Shown: in pieces, positions 35,545-44,610 of the stretch
How the letters are laid out: each line of letters begins with the position of its first letter
Position numbering within the stretch: position 1 is the stretch's first letter
Source of the DNA: Paenibacillus elgii NBRC 100335
GTDB taxonomy: Bacteria > Bacillota > Bacilli > Paenibacillales > NBRC-103111
Reading direction: 5' to 3'
NCBI RefSeq assembly: GCF_004000865.1
Contig: NZ_BIMB01000023.1
Coordinates: forward strand, 1-64,000
DNA: 64,000 bases
Made by a program: the position numbers and the translations under genes
Notes under the pieces: generated by a model
Database searches by the model: none
Told to the model about the DNA's origin: nothing
Seen by the model: the letters and a program-made list of their open reading frames with translations, nothing else

Positions 35545-35641
35545 GACGCTCTCCACTTCCCTACGCTGGTATCAACCAGATCAGGTTCAGAGGGTCTAGG
35601 ATCTATCGATCCAATCTCAGCCCAAGCGGCTCCCCTAGTGA
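35545..35641 (-). ncRNA. TPP riboswitch (THI element)
   Basis: The minus strand carries all the conserved parts of the aptamer in order: GGGGAGCC, GGGCTGAGA, then ACCCTCTGAACCTGATCTGG, TTGATACCAGCG and TAGGGAAG. It binds thiamine pyrophosphate and controls the ykoEDC-tenA operon through the downstream terminator. Confidence 0.97.
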
Positions 35642-35648
35642 CACACCT

Positions 35649-35676
35649 ATATTACCACGGTTCACCAAATTGTCAA
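35649..35676 (-). promoter_or_regulatory. Promoter of the ykoEDC-tenA operon
   Basis: On the minus strand TTGACA (35676-35671), a 16-nt spacer and TAATAT (35654-35649) form a strong sigma-A promoter a few nucleotides before the riboswitch. Confidence 0.85.
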
Positions 35677-36001
35677 TAACAAAAGCTTCTTATCGAAGCA
35701 TTTTCAGGAAGATACATTCGTGTCTTAGAGGAGGCGGCAATCCACGGGATCAACTTCGGATTTAGCCCCTTTGTACTGCATTCATGTCGAAATTTGAAGA
35801 ACAACTAGGAGAAATTTACCTTATGATGAAGAAAAATCGCAATCCATTTTGGGAAACGGTTACGAACTATGGCCTTCTTTGTCGGATTCTGCTAAAATAA
35901 AGGATACTTGGTACTACCCGGAACCTTTGTACCCTGCGAACCCCGTATGCAGGATGCAAGCGATGGAAGCGCTGTCTTCAACGGAGGAAAGGAGCCTTAC
36001 T
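35677..36001 (+). other. Leader region of the small Cys-rich gene with a possible 25-codon leader ORF
   Basis: No conserved gene is seen here. An ATG at 35823 with AGGAG 11 nt upstream opens 25 codons (MMKKNRNPFWETV...) ending at 35900; it may be a leader peptide or chance. Upstream in-frame extension of the Cys-rich ORF to 35849 has no ribosome site. Confidence 0.35.
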
Positions 36002-36223
36002 ATGGACGAACTGCTTCGATCGCAGCTTGGGACGGAATCGATCACGACCGACATGGTGAAGCATTGTTCTTATTGCGTCATGATTTCGCCCGATCCGCTG
36101 CACCGAACTCCCGTCTACTGCATTAAATATTCCGGGTCAAACACCCCGATCCTGGTTAATTTGGCGACGTGTCTGACCTGCGGCGATTTCAAGAAGTGCG
36201 GACTGGGCTTCGAGCAGCCGTGA
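36002..36223 (+). CDS. Small Cys-rich protein of unknown function, probable zinc binder
   Basis: The 73-residue protein has six cysteines: HCSYC, VYCIKY and TCLTCGDFKKC. Two C-x2-C pairs suggest a zinc ribbon-like fold. ATG 36002 is selected because AAAGGAG lies 7 nt upstream. I do not recognise the family. It stands alone between the divergent thiamine operon and psd, with its own terminator. Confidence 0.65.
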   Translation: MDELLRSQLGTESITTDMVKHCSYCVMISPDPLHRTPVYCIKYSGSNTPILVNLATCLTCGDFKKCGLGFEQP

Positions 36224-36281
36224 CCGCGCCGCAACGAAAGTTTTTACGGATAAAGCTTTAATGCCCTGACCGTCTGAACGG

Positions 36282-36308
36282 AAGGCTCCTTCGGGAGCTT
36301 TTCTTGCT
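36282..36308 (+). terminator. Intrinsic terminator after the small Cys-rich gene
   Basis: GCTCC and GGAGC pair over a TTCG loop and are followed by TTTTCTTGC. The stem is short, but a UUCG tetraloop makes it stable. Confidence 0.7.
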
Positions 36309-36393
36309 TTTTCGGCCCCGTTTGGCTGTTGCTTTGTCCTTTGTTCTATGTCAAGATAAGCGTTGTACCGCATTTCCATATTAAAAGGAACAG

Positions 36394-37200
36394 GTGAACC
36401 ATAACCCTATGAAGATTTCGTTTTTTCGGCTGCTGACCGAGCTCTCCTCCCGCAAAACGGTGTCGAGGCTAACAGGAGCTTTTGCCAAATCCCGTGCCAG
36501 CCGCGGACTGATTCCCCGCTTCGCGAAAACGTACGGCATCCGTGTGCAGGACGCGGAAAAGGCGGTTCACGAATACGGATCGCTGAACGAGTTTTTTTCC
36601 CGCCGGCTCAAAAGCGGACTTCGTCCAATCGACGCGGCGCCGGACACGCTGGTCAGCCCGGTGGATGCCATGATTACCGGCATCGGGCCGATTCATGAGG
36701 GACTGATCGTCAATGTCAAAGGACAGGACTATACCATTCAGGAGCTGCTTAACGAGAGCCCCCGGATGATCAATTATACGAACGGCTACTATTGCGTGCT
36801 CTACTTGAGCCCGACCGACTACCACCGGATTCATTCGCCCGTCACAGGCGACATTCTTGAGAAGGAGCACGTCCCCGGCAAGGTGTATCCGGTCAACGAG
36901 TTCGGTCTCCGTCACATGCGGCGCGTGCTCAGCCGCAACGAGCGGCTCATCACCTACATGCAGCACGACGCGGGAGAAATCGCCGTGGTCAAAGTCGGCG
37001 CGCTGAACGTCAGCAGCATCCAATACGTCGTCCCGCTGCCGGACCGGCTGGAGCGCGGCGACGAGCTGGCTTATTTCGAATTCGGTTCGACCGTCGTCCT
37101 TCTGATGGAGAACGGCACGTTCGAGCCGCGGACCGCTCTGGAAGTCGGCAGCAAGGTGAAAGTCGGAGAAGCGCTCGGAACGTTTAAGCGCCGCGATTAG
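36394..37200 (+). CDS. psd: Phosphatidylserine decarboxylase
   Basis: The 268-residue proenzyme matches bacterial Psd. It has NEFFSRRLK near residue 65, VSPVDAMI, SPTDYHRIHSPVTG with the catalytic His, and FGST near residue 228, where self-cleavage before the Ser creates the pyruvoyl group (family form LGST). It converts phosphatidylserine to phosphatidylethanolamine at the membrane. The GTG at 36394 follows AAAAGG by about 6 nt; ATG 36409 is an alternative start. An exporter gene follows after 32 nt. No pssA is nearby. Confidence 0.93.
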   Translation: MNHNPMKISFFRLLTELSSRKTVSRLTGAFAKSRASRGLIPRFAKTYGIRVQDAEKAVHEYGSLNEFFSRRLKSGLRPIDAAPDTLVSPVDAMITGIGPIHEGLIVNVKGQDYTIQELLNESPRMINYTNGYYCVLYLSPTDYHRIHSPVTGDILEKEHVPGKVYPVNEFGLRHMRRVLSRNERLITYMQHDAGEIAVVKVGALNVSSIQYVVPLPDRLERGDELAYFEFGSTVVLLMENGTFEPRTALEVGSKVKVGEALGTFKRRD

Positions 37201-37232
37201 CGCATACTGACAGACGGAAGGAGTCTTTTCTC

Positions 37233-38483
37233 ATGAAAGTCCAAACCGGTCCGGCGCCTGCGGTCCAGCAGGCAGCGCGGACGGACGTCAAGCCGACGGT
37301 TTTTCGCATTCTGCTCGCCATTAGTCTGGTGCATTTGTTCAACGATACGATACAAGCGGTGATTCCGGCAATCCTGCCGATTCTCAAGGACAATATGAGT
37401 CTCAGCTACATGCAGTCCGGCGTCATCGTATTCGCCTTGAATATGACCGCTTCGGTCATGCAGCCGGTTGTCGGCTTGTATTCGGACCGCAAGCCGATGC
37501 CGTACATGCTGCCGATCGGCATGGGCTTTACTTTTCTCGGCGTCTTGGGGCTGTCGCTCGCACCGAACTACGGACTCATTCTGCTGTCCGTTCTGCTGAT
37601 CGGAATCGGCTCCGCCATCTTTCACCCGGAAGGCTCGCGCGTCGCTTACATGGCCGGAGGCTCCCGCCGCGGCTTGGCCCAGTCGATCTTTCAGGTGGGC
37701 GGCAACTCCGGGCAATCGCTCGCTTCGGTGATGACGGCGCTCGTGTTCGCTCCGCTGGGGCAGCTCGGCGCCTTATGGTTTACGGTCGTGGCCGGGGCAG
37801 GCGTCCTCGTCCAGCTGTATATCTCCCGCTGGTATCAGGGATATATGGCGGCCAACCCGCCGCAGGCCCGGAAAAGCGGCTCCCGCGCCATGAGCCCGGC
37901 CCGCAAGAAGCAGATCGCATTTGCCGTATGCATGCTGATCTTTCTCGTGTTTGCCCGTTCCTGGTACCATGCGGGCATTACGATTTATTATCCGTTTTAC
38001 CTGATGGACAAATTCGGCATCAGTCTGGAGCGCGCGCAGATGTACATTTTCCTGTTCGCTGCCGCAGGCGCGCTCGGCACGTTTATGGGCGGCCCGCTGT
38101 CCGACAAGATCGGACGCCGGAACGTTATTTTTCTGGCGATGCTCGGCGCGGCTCCACTGGCTCTGGCGCTGCCTTATGCCGATGCGTTCTGGACTTACGT
38201 CATCCTGCTGGTGAACGGCTTCATCATCCTGTCGAGCTTCTCCGTCACCGTCGTCTATGCGCAGGAGCTGATGCCCGGCAAGGTCGGCACGGTATCCGGT
38301 CTGATCACGGGCCTCGCCTTCGGACTCGGGGCGCTCGGCGCGGTGGGCCTTGGCAGCTTGATCGATACCTTCCATCTGCCGATCGTCATGCAGTTGGTCA
38401 GCTTCCTGCCACTCATCGGCCTGCTGACGTTCTTCCTGCCGAGCGACCGTACGCTGAAGCAATGGGCGCAAGAGGCGGAATAA
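37233..38483 (+). CDS. fsr: MFS exporter, fosmidomycin-resistance (Fsr) type
   Basis: The 416-residue protein has twelve predicted membrane helices and Fsr-type motifs: HLFNDTIQAVIPAILP in helix 1, IFHPEGSRVAYMAGG and SIFQVGGNSGQSL. The central loop is basic. Fsr proteins export fosmidomycin and perhaps other small compounds; the natural substrate is unknown. It may be co-transcribed with psd. A bidirectional hairpin terminates it against the convergent SLH nucleotidase. Confidence 0.85.
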   Translation: MKVQTGPAPAVQQAARTDVKPTVFRILLAISLVHLFNDTIQAVIPAILPILKDNMSLSYMQSGVIVFALNMTASVMQPVVGLYSDRKPMPYMLPIGMGFTFLGVLGLSLAPNYGLILLSVLLIGIGSAIFHPEGSRVAYMAGGSRRGLAQSIFQVGGNSGQSLASVMTALVFAPLGQLGALWFTVVAGAGVLVQLYISRWYQGYMAANPPQARKSGSRAMSPARKKQIAFAVCMLIFLVFARSWYHAGITIYYPFYLMDKFGISLERAQMYIFLFAAAGALGTFMGGPLSDKIGRRNVIFLAMLGAAPLALALPYADAFWTYVILLVNGFIILSSFSVTVVYAQELMPGKVGTVSGLITGLAFGLGALGAVGLGSLIDTFHLPIVMQLVSFLPLIGLLTFFLPSDRTLKQWAQEAE

Positions 38484-38498
38484 TACGCGTAATTACGA

Positions 38499-38534
38499 AA
38501 AGGCTGTTTCGGATTGATTCCGAAGCAGCCTTTG
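38499..38534. terminator. Bidirectional intrinsic terminator
   Basis: AAGGCTG-TTTCGGA and TCCGAAGCAGCCTT pair with a small bulge, followed by TTTGG on the plus strand and preceded by AAAA-rich sequence serving the minus strand. It separates convergent fsr and the SLH nucleotidase. Confidence 0.75.
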
Positions 38535-38549
38535 GTCGTTTGATGGAAA

Positions 38550-41500
38550 TTATCCGGAGTAACCGGTCCAAGAAATATCGTCTACGGTGATCTGCGCACC
38601 GTTGGCGCCGTTCGTCGGAGCGCCGACATGTTTGATTTTGAGGTCAAAGCTCCCCGGGATATTTAAATTGTTAACCGTAAAAGTTTCCATCGTATCCAGT
38701 GTCAGGGTATACGTTCCTTTGGATACGTTGTTAATGAACAGCTCTACTTTACGTTCCCCGGCTCCCGTGAAGCCTTTCAGCAATTTTACCGAGAAGCTTC
38801 CGATTCCGCCCGGAATATTAGAAGCGCCGATTTCTCCGGCAGCCGCCGCTCCCGAACCGGTACGTTCCGCTTTCAGCATAACGCCTTTTCCGTCAATGAC
38901 GTAAGTCGACAAATCGGTCCGTGCCGATACGTAGTTCCAAGCGATCGAATTCATCCCAGCTACCGTACCGGAAGCATATGAGCTGGAAGGAGCTCCGATG
39001 CCGTCCAGTTTCTCGATGTTCCAACCGGAGGCATTGGCTGTGATCACATCCACCGCATTGGAATCTCCGTTGTACGGTCCGCCCGTCACGTTCAACTTGA
39101 ACTTGTACGCCGTTCCCGGTATCAATCCGTACACGGTTGCTGTTACGGAACTTGCGCCTAGCGCTCCTTGCGTGTCTGCTTCCGTCCATGCCGCTCCCCC
39201 ATTGGCGGACTGCATCATTTTAACGGATGCGGCGCCGGCCGGGGCCGTAAAGTGAAGCGTCACGCTTGTGGAAGATTTCGCTCCGTACACCAGGTCCGTA
39301 ATCGTCATGCCGCCGGGAACGGTAATATCCGCGGAATCCTTCACTTTTACTTGAGCGCTCTCGTTAAACCGGCTGGATGCGCCGATGACGTCTACGGTGT
39401 CCCCGTTTCGATAACGGAACTGATCGTACGTCAGGCCGATCCGGTTATCGACCCGTACCCGTACCTGCTCGGAAGCTTTTACCGCATCGAATTCAAATGT
39501 GCCGTAATCGTTAATCTTCGTTAAATTGGCAATCGTGACGCCGCTCAGCTTGACGAGCTGCCCGGCGTTGGCAGGGCCGACCTGGGCAGGCGTAACGTTA
39601 AGCGGAGAGGGAACCGCTTCGGTTGCGGATTTGACAACTCCGTTTTTATCCGCATTGACCTGAAGCTCTCCATTGTATTTGCCGATCAGACCGGTGACGG
39701 TTACATGGTCCCCGGGATTGAGTTCGATGCCGCTTTGAAAAATGTATATGCCGCCGGTAGCATCTTGGAGATAAAAGCCTTTGCTTCCCCAAATGCCCGA
39801 TTTCGATGTAGCCACGCCTTCGACCGTTACTTTGCTGTTGTCAGCCGCCGCGCGTGCTTGCCGGATCGTAACTTTACCCAAATCCGGGCCCGGCTCAGGC
39901 GCTTTCGCTTTGGCGATTCGCCCGTCTCGGACGTACGCGATGTCGCCTTTGTAATTCCGTACGAAGGCAACCGTGGCCTCCAAATCTTCCGGACCGGTGA
40001 CGGGATCTTTGCCAAGCTGACCGATCGGAGCGTATTTTGCTCCTGTGGACGTATACATAAAGTTGTTCACCACAAGCGTATACGTCTTGTTGTTGTCAAT
40101 CGGCGAGCCGTCCGGCAATGTTTTTTTGGTGATTTTGCCCGTGGCTGCATCATATTCATACCGGAAGCCGCTGATGCTGTAGTCCGGGCCGAATGTAGAG
40201 GAAATCTGGGCATTGACGATGGCGTCCAGATCTTTCCCTTTAATTTCCACTTTCATCAATACGTTATTGAACGGCTGGATATTGAACAGCTCTCCCCACG
40301 TGATAGGCCCGGCGTTCAGGTTATCGCGGATTCCGCCGCCGTTCATCATCGCAAAATCGGCATTCATCGACCCTCTCATGCCGTCCGCAAGCAAATTACC
40401 CAGCGCATTGTCGCCGTCGTTTGCGTAGCCACCCGTCATCGGAATGGTTGCATTGCCTACAACTTCGTTGATCATCGGAGCGATTCGATTTTCATACTTC
40501 TTAATGATGTTACTTATTTCAGCATCCGGCTGAATGGCGTCTTGTCTCGTATATACGATCTCCGCTTTTTTTCTTACGATATCCTGAGTCACCGGATCGA
40601 TTTCCAGATCGATGTCGGCCATTGCCTTGCCATACTCCCAAGCCTGTACGATCAGCTTGTTGTTCACCGTTCCGTTTACAACCACATGATTGTGCGCCGC
40701 CACAATAACGTCCACTTCCGGATCGATATTTTTTGCCAGCGTCGCGGACGCTCCGGTAACGGTGCCGTTCGCTCCTTGCGTTGCGTCCATATGGGCCAGA
40801 ACGACCATCGCTTTAACGCCTTGGCTTTTCAGCTCCGCTGCCGCCTTGTTGACCGCCTGAGCTTCGTCTGTGAACTGAATGTCTTGAATGCCTGCCGGCA
40901 TCACCATACCGGCTGCCGATGTCGTAACCACGCCGATAAAGCCGACTTTTACCCCGGCCACTTCCACGACCGCATACGGAGGCAGGACGGTTTTGCCCGT
41001 ATCTTTATACACGATATTGGCTGCAAGCAGCGGGAATTTGGTACCCTTGTAGTTTTCGGTGCCCTTCGGATGCGTTCCGCCGTTCACCATGCGCAGCATT
41101 TCCGCGGTACCTTCGTCAAATTCGTGATTGCCGACCGTTCCGACATGGAAACCCATCGTTTCCGCCACTTCAATGGTCGGCTCGTCTTGAAGCAGGGCCG
41201 ATACCGGAGAGCTGCCTCCCCACAGGTCGCCCGACTCGACAAGCAGCGTATTCGGCTGTGCCGCCCGGCGCTGCTTCATGTAGGCCGCGACGTAGTCCAT
41301 CCGGCCGACATAAGTGCTCTCGGTGACCGAAGGATTCGCCAGCGTCGGCACGTTTTTCTCGTAGTACGTTTGATCGATTTTTCCGTGAAGATCATTGATG
41401 CTCAGCAGCTGTACCGGGATATTGCCTGAAGCGAGCGTCGTCGTCTCCAATGCTGCCGGCTCGGATTTGGTTCCGTTACTGCCGATCGCCGATACGCTTA

Positions 41501-43220
41501 CTCTGTACGCCATTCCTTTTTCCAGTCCGATAAAAGAATAAAAGGAGTTCCGTGTGGTGGCTTCCGAACCGACCTGCTTGCCGTCTTTCGTAAACAAGCT
41601 GACGCTGTACCCGGTCACCTTGCTGTCGGCAGTTGCTTTCCATCTGGCCGTCAGGCCGTACATTCCCGTCGAAAGAGTCAGGCCTGCCGGCGGCGCGGGT
41701 CTGACAGCATCATCGTCGCTGCTTCCGCTTCCCGACGAGCCACCCCCTACCGGGGACCCTGCCCCATTCGAGCCCGTGATTTTCTTGTCGCCGACTTTCG
41801 TTTCGACGTTGGCAGCCAGTTCGAGCTTCTTAGGCTCCTTTTCAAACGTGCTGCCGTTTTTGTTGACAATCGCCTTCTCAATGGTTCCGCTGCCTTTGAC
41901 TGTGCTCGCCGCATTAAGCGTCAACATTTTTACTGTAGCTTGTTCCCCTACCTGAATAGAGCTGTTGTCCGCTTTCTCGTTGACTTTCAACTGCTCGACG
42001 ACGCCTCCGTTTAAGGCGACATTCGCCGCAGCGTCCAGTGTCAAAGCGTTTACCGTTCCGCCTTGCACATTCAGGCTCGAACCTTTTCCTTGCTCGCGAA
42101 CCGTAAATGCTTTAAGGTTCCCGTTCACGAATAGGACCGTGACGTTCGATGCGTTCACGGACACCTCATCGAAGGTTCCGGCCAGCGTAGCCGTAGAGCC
42201 GGCAGGCATGCGAGGGGTAAGATCCACCTTGCCGAAGGTCGCGCCCGACGAGCCGTTCGTTTCGAGCTTTGCTCCCGAATTCAGGCGTACTTCACCTACC
42301 GTTGTCGTTCCCTTGGCGAGCAGACGGACTTGTCCGTTCGTTTTGCTCACCGTCACTTGACCGAGCTTGGAATCTTCGATGACGATGCTGTTCGGACCGC
42401 CGCCGCGCACGATAGTACGGCCTTTCACCGTCACGTTTTTCAAATCGGTATTGCCTTCGCCGATGCCTTCGGACAAAATCAAATCGCCGTCGATAGCCAT
42501 GTTCTCCAGCTTCACACCGGCCGAACGGACAATGACATGACCCTCGGCGCGGCCATGGTATGTACCCGCCTGATCGTAAGAAGCGGTTTTGAAAGCGAGC
42601 GGGTTGGCGCGATTCAGCGTCATAACCGCCTCGGCCCGGGTAATCGACCGCGCGGGCTGATAGGTACGATCCGGATATCCTCCCATATACCCCAGAGCGG
42701 CAACCGTTCGCACGGCTTCCCGGCTCCAGCCGGGGATGTCGGCGGCATCCTGAAACGCAGGACCGGACTGATCCGATGCGGAGAGCTTCAGCAGCCCTTG
42801 GAGCATGACCGCCACTTCCTGACGGCTCACCGGTTGATTCGGCTTGAAGCTTCCGTCCTCGTAACCGTTGATGTAGCCTGCTGCTTTCGCGGCCGACACT
42901 TCATCGCTGTACCAATCTGCAGATTTTACATCCGAGAAACCGGAGGCAGCTTTCTGCGTCAAGCCGAACGCCCGGTTTACAAGCGCAACGAATTCCGCTC
43001 TCGTAATGGAGGCATCGGGTTTGAACGAACCGTCCTCGTAACCGTTTACCAGTTCAAGGTCGGTCCAATTGCGGATTTCTTTTTCCGCCCAATGACGGAC
43101 GTAATCCCCGCCGGAAGCGGCTGCCGATACTGGCGAGACAGAAGGCAGTTGACCCGCGAAGAGCATAGTGAAAGACAATAAAATGCCGGCGGATTTCTTT
43201 AACGTTTTTCTTAATATCAA
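38550..43220 (-). CDS. S-layer-anchored multidomain 5'-nucleotidase
   Basis: The 1556-residue surface protein has a signal peptide (cut near VSAAASG), three SLH domains (about 39-205), a beta-rich repeat module (about 215-470, with KGRTIVRGGGPNSIVIEDS), a Gly/Ser linker, FN3 (510-600), a metallophosphatase domain (605-860: SINDLHGK, ESGDLWGG, GNHEFDEGT, AHNHVV), a 5'-nucleotidase C-terminal domain (905-1075: MNGGGIRDNL), an OB-fold-like domain (about 1150-1270), a second FN3 and a C-terminal jelly-roll. It should hydrolyse extracellular nucleotides while bound to cell-wall polymers. The start is TTG 43220, with GAGGGGG about 8 nt upstream; no ATG is available. A terminator precedes it, so it has its own promoter. 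Confidence 0.93.
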   Translation of the reverse strand: MILRKTLKKSAGILLSFTMLFAGQLPSVSPVSAAASGGDYVRHWAEKEIRNWTDLELVNGYEDGSFKPDASITRAEFVALVNRAFGLTQKAASGFSDVKSADWYSDEVSAAKAAGYINGYEDGSFKPNQPVSRQEVAVMLQGLLKLSASDQSGPAFQDAADIPGWSREAVRTVAALGYMGGYPDRTYQPARSITRAEAVMTLNRANPLAFKTASYDQAGTYHGRAEGHVIVRSAGVKLENMAIDGDLILSEGIGEGNTDLKNVTVKGRTIVRGGGPNSIVIEDSKLGQVTVSKTNGQVRLLAKGTTTVGEVRLNSGAKLETNGSSGATFGKVDLTPRMPAGSTATLAGTFDEVSVNASNVTVLFVNGNLKAFTVREQGKGSSLNVQGGTVNALTLDAAANVALNGGVVEQLKVNEKADNSSIQVGEQATVKMLTLNAASTVKGSGTIEKAIVNKNGSTFEKEPKKLELAANVETKVGDKKITGSNGAGSPVGGGSSGSGSSDDDAVRPAPPAGLTLSTGMYGLTARWKATADSKVTGYSVSLFTKDGKQVGSEATTRNSFYSFIGLEKGMAYRVSVSAIGSNGTKSEPAALETTTLASGNIPVQLLSINDLHGKIDQTYYEKNVPTLANPSVTESTYVGRMDYVAAYMKQRRAAQPNTLLVESGDLWGGSSPVSALLQDEPTIEVAETMGFHVGTVGNHEFDEGTAEMLRMVNGGTHPKGTENYKGTKFPLLAANIVYKDTGKTVLPPYAVVEVAGVKVGFIGVVTTSAAGMVMPAGIQDIQFTDEAQAVNKAAAELKSQGVKAMVVLAHMDATQGANGTVTGASATLAKNIDPEVDVIVAAHNHVVVNGTVNNKLIVQAWEYGKAMADIDLEIDPVTQDIVRKKAEIVYTRQDAIQPDAEISNIIKKYENRIAPMINEVVGNATIPMTGGYANDGDNALGNLLADGMRGSMNADFAMMNGGGIRDNLNAGPITWGELFNIQPFNNVLMKVEIKGKDLDAIVNAQISSTFGPDYSISGFRYEYDAATGKITKKTLPDGSPIDNNKTYTLVVNNFMYTSTGAKYAPIGQLGKDPVTGPEDLEATVAFVRNYKGDIAYVRDGRIAKAKAPEPGPDLGKVTIRQARAAADNSKVTVEGVATSKSGIWGSKGFYLQDATGGIYIFQSGIELNPGDHVTVTGLIGKYNGELQVNADKNGVVKSATEAVPSPLNVTPAQVGPANAGQLVKLSGVTIANLTKINDYGTFEFDAVKASEQVRVRVDNRIGLTYDQFRYRNGDTVDVIGASSRFNESAQVKVKDSADITVPGGMTITDLVYGAKSSTSVTLHFTAPAGAASVKMMQSANGGAAWTEADTQGALGASSVTATVYGLIPGTAYKFKLNVTGGPYNGDSNAVDVITANASGWNIEKLDGIGAPSSSYASGTVAGMNSIAWNYVSARTDLSTYVIDGKGVMLKAERTGSGAAAAGEIGASNIPGGIGSFSVKLLKGFTGAGERKVELFINNVSKGTYTLTLDTMETFTVNNLNIPGSFDLKIKHVGAPTNGANGAQITVDDISWTGYSG

Positions 43221-43341
43221 TTCCCGATCCCCCTCTTAAAATAAAAAATGGGACGACACCCATGTCGAACCATGTCCAGTATACATTTTTTGTGTAAATC
43301 GCACGTAAAGTGCAGCATAAGGTTTTATTAAGGAGGATCAA

Positions 43342-43380
43342 AAAAAGCGGTTGAGCAAAATTTCCACTCAACCGCTTTTT
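43342..43380 (-). terminator. Intrinsic terminator between the GATase-like and nucleotidase genes
   Basis: AAAAAGCGGTTGAG (43342-43355) and CTCAACCGCTTTTT (43367-43380) pair perfectly for 14 bp, followed by T-rich sequence. It ends the transcript of the SLH adhesin and the GATase-like gene. Confidence 0.9.
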
Positions 43381-43386
43381 CATACC

Positions 43387-44592
43387 TTACTTGCCGTAGG
43401 AACCGCTTGAAAACGTGCTCGGATCCCACCATTTGTAGCCCGGCGATGGAGCGGCCCAAGGCTCAGGTTGAGGCTCAATCGTTTGCTCGGGAATTTCATT
43501 CTCCGCCCCGCTCGTCAGCAGCGGAGTAACGGGGTCCAGTTCCAAGCCCTGCACCTCGTCGAGCGTCCGGTAATTTTCCTTCTTGCTGAGCCACTGGACA
43601 ACATTGACAAGCAGCGCGCCGTCGTCGACTTCTTTGAAGCCGTCGTACGTTTTTTTGGATTGGTCGTTTTCTTCGCGCTTGTATTTTGGTGTCGCGTCTT
43701 CCACGGGAGAGGAGTCGCCGATAAAGGCGGCCTTGCCCAGTCCTACCTTCGCCACGGCGACAAACGGGCCTTCGGCCAAGCCGCCGCCGGCGTATACACC
43801 CTTGTCCACGGCATTGTTCCATCTTGCCGCAGTGGACGGCAGATAGACGATGCCTTTGGCTTTCTTCGGATCGACAATCGCGATCGTACTGCCTGCGTGC
43901 ATCGCTACCGCTTTGACACCTTTGGTAATGCCGAACGCTTGGGCCGGTTTGACGATCGTCGTGGCGTTAAGGTCGCCAAGCGCATTATAGCGGAAGCGGA
44001 CGCCGAAGTTTTGGCCAAGCCAGTCGGAGCTCTGCACGCCCTGCATGGCCGCCGAGTTCGCTTCTTCGGCGCTCATCCCTTTGGCCGGATTGCTCCAGGC
44101 CCCGCGGCGGTAGCCGTTGAACACCTCGGAGGCGTCCCAGCGGTTTTTGTTCCGGTCGGCATTGTAATGGTCGGATATGAAAAAGATGCTGCCGCCCTTC
44201 TGCACGTATTCGAGCATAGCCGCCTGCTCCGTCGTTTTGTACGGGATATTGGCTTCCGGGATGACGAAGACGTCGTAATCCTTCAGGTCGCCGTACGTAA
44301 TAGGCTCCGACTTGCGCAGCTCCTTCACGTAGTATCCACTCTTGGCGATGCCATTAGCAAAATCCGAAAACCCGCCGTCGATGACCCAGTCTGCGGCGCC
44401 GGCCGTTTGGGCATGCGTATTGTCGAACAATACCTTCATTCCGTTGGCCGGACCGGCCGGTTGAAGGAAAGGCGCCGGATCGGAAGGGCCTTCGGCGAAC
44501 GCCGCGCCCGTTCCGGTCAAATAATGGCCGAGCGGAAGCGCAATTGCGAAGGCCAGCAGCGCCTTGAGCGCTTTTTTACGAAAATCGATCAT
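43387..44592 (-). CDS. Secreted GATase-like (beta/alpha-fold) protein of unknown function
   Basis: The 401-residue protein has a signal peptide ending near AAFAEG. The N-terminal half reads like a glutamine-amidotransferase/ThuA-like fold: KVLFDNTHAQTAGAADW, DYDVFVIPEANIPY, VQKGGSIFFISDHYNADR. No Cys nucleophile is evident at the usual place, so amidotransferase activity is unlikely. A Pro-rich tail follows (EPQPEPWAAPSPG). AGGAGG lies 11 nt before the ATG. It starts 18 nt after the SLH adhesin gene and must be co-transcribed with it. I cannot name its function. Confidence 0.75.
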   Translation of the reverse strand: MIDFRKKALKALLAFAIALPLGHYLTGTGAAFAEGPSDPAPFLQPAGPANGMKVLFDNTHAQTAGAADWVIDGGFSDFANGIAKSGYYVKELRKSEPITYGDLKDYDVFVIPEANIPYKTTEQAAMLEYVQKGGSIFFISDHYNADRNKNRWDASEVFNGYRRGAWSNPAKGMSAEEANSAAMQGVQSSDWLGQNFGVRFRYNALGDLNATTIVKPAQAFGITKGVKAVAMHAGSTIAIVDPKKAKGIVYLPSTAARWNNAVDKGVYAGGGLAEGPFVAVAKVGLGKAAFIGDSSPVEDATPKYKREENDQSKKTYDGFKEVDDGALLVNVVQWLSKKENYRTLDEVQGLELDPVTPLLTSGAENEIPEQTIEPQPEPWAAPSPGYKWWDPSTFSSGSYGK

Positions 44593-44610
44593 GGGTGGCT
44601 TCTCCTCCTT

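Noticed and set aside
39705-41429. 574-codon plus-strand open frame
   Set aside because: It is antisense to the recognised 5'-nucleotidase domain and has no recognisable motif.
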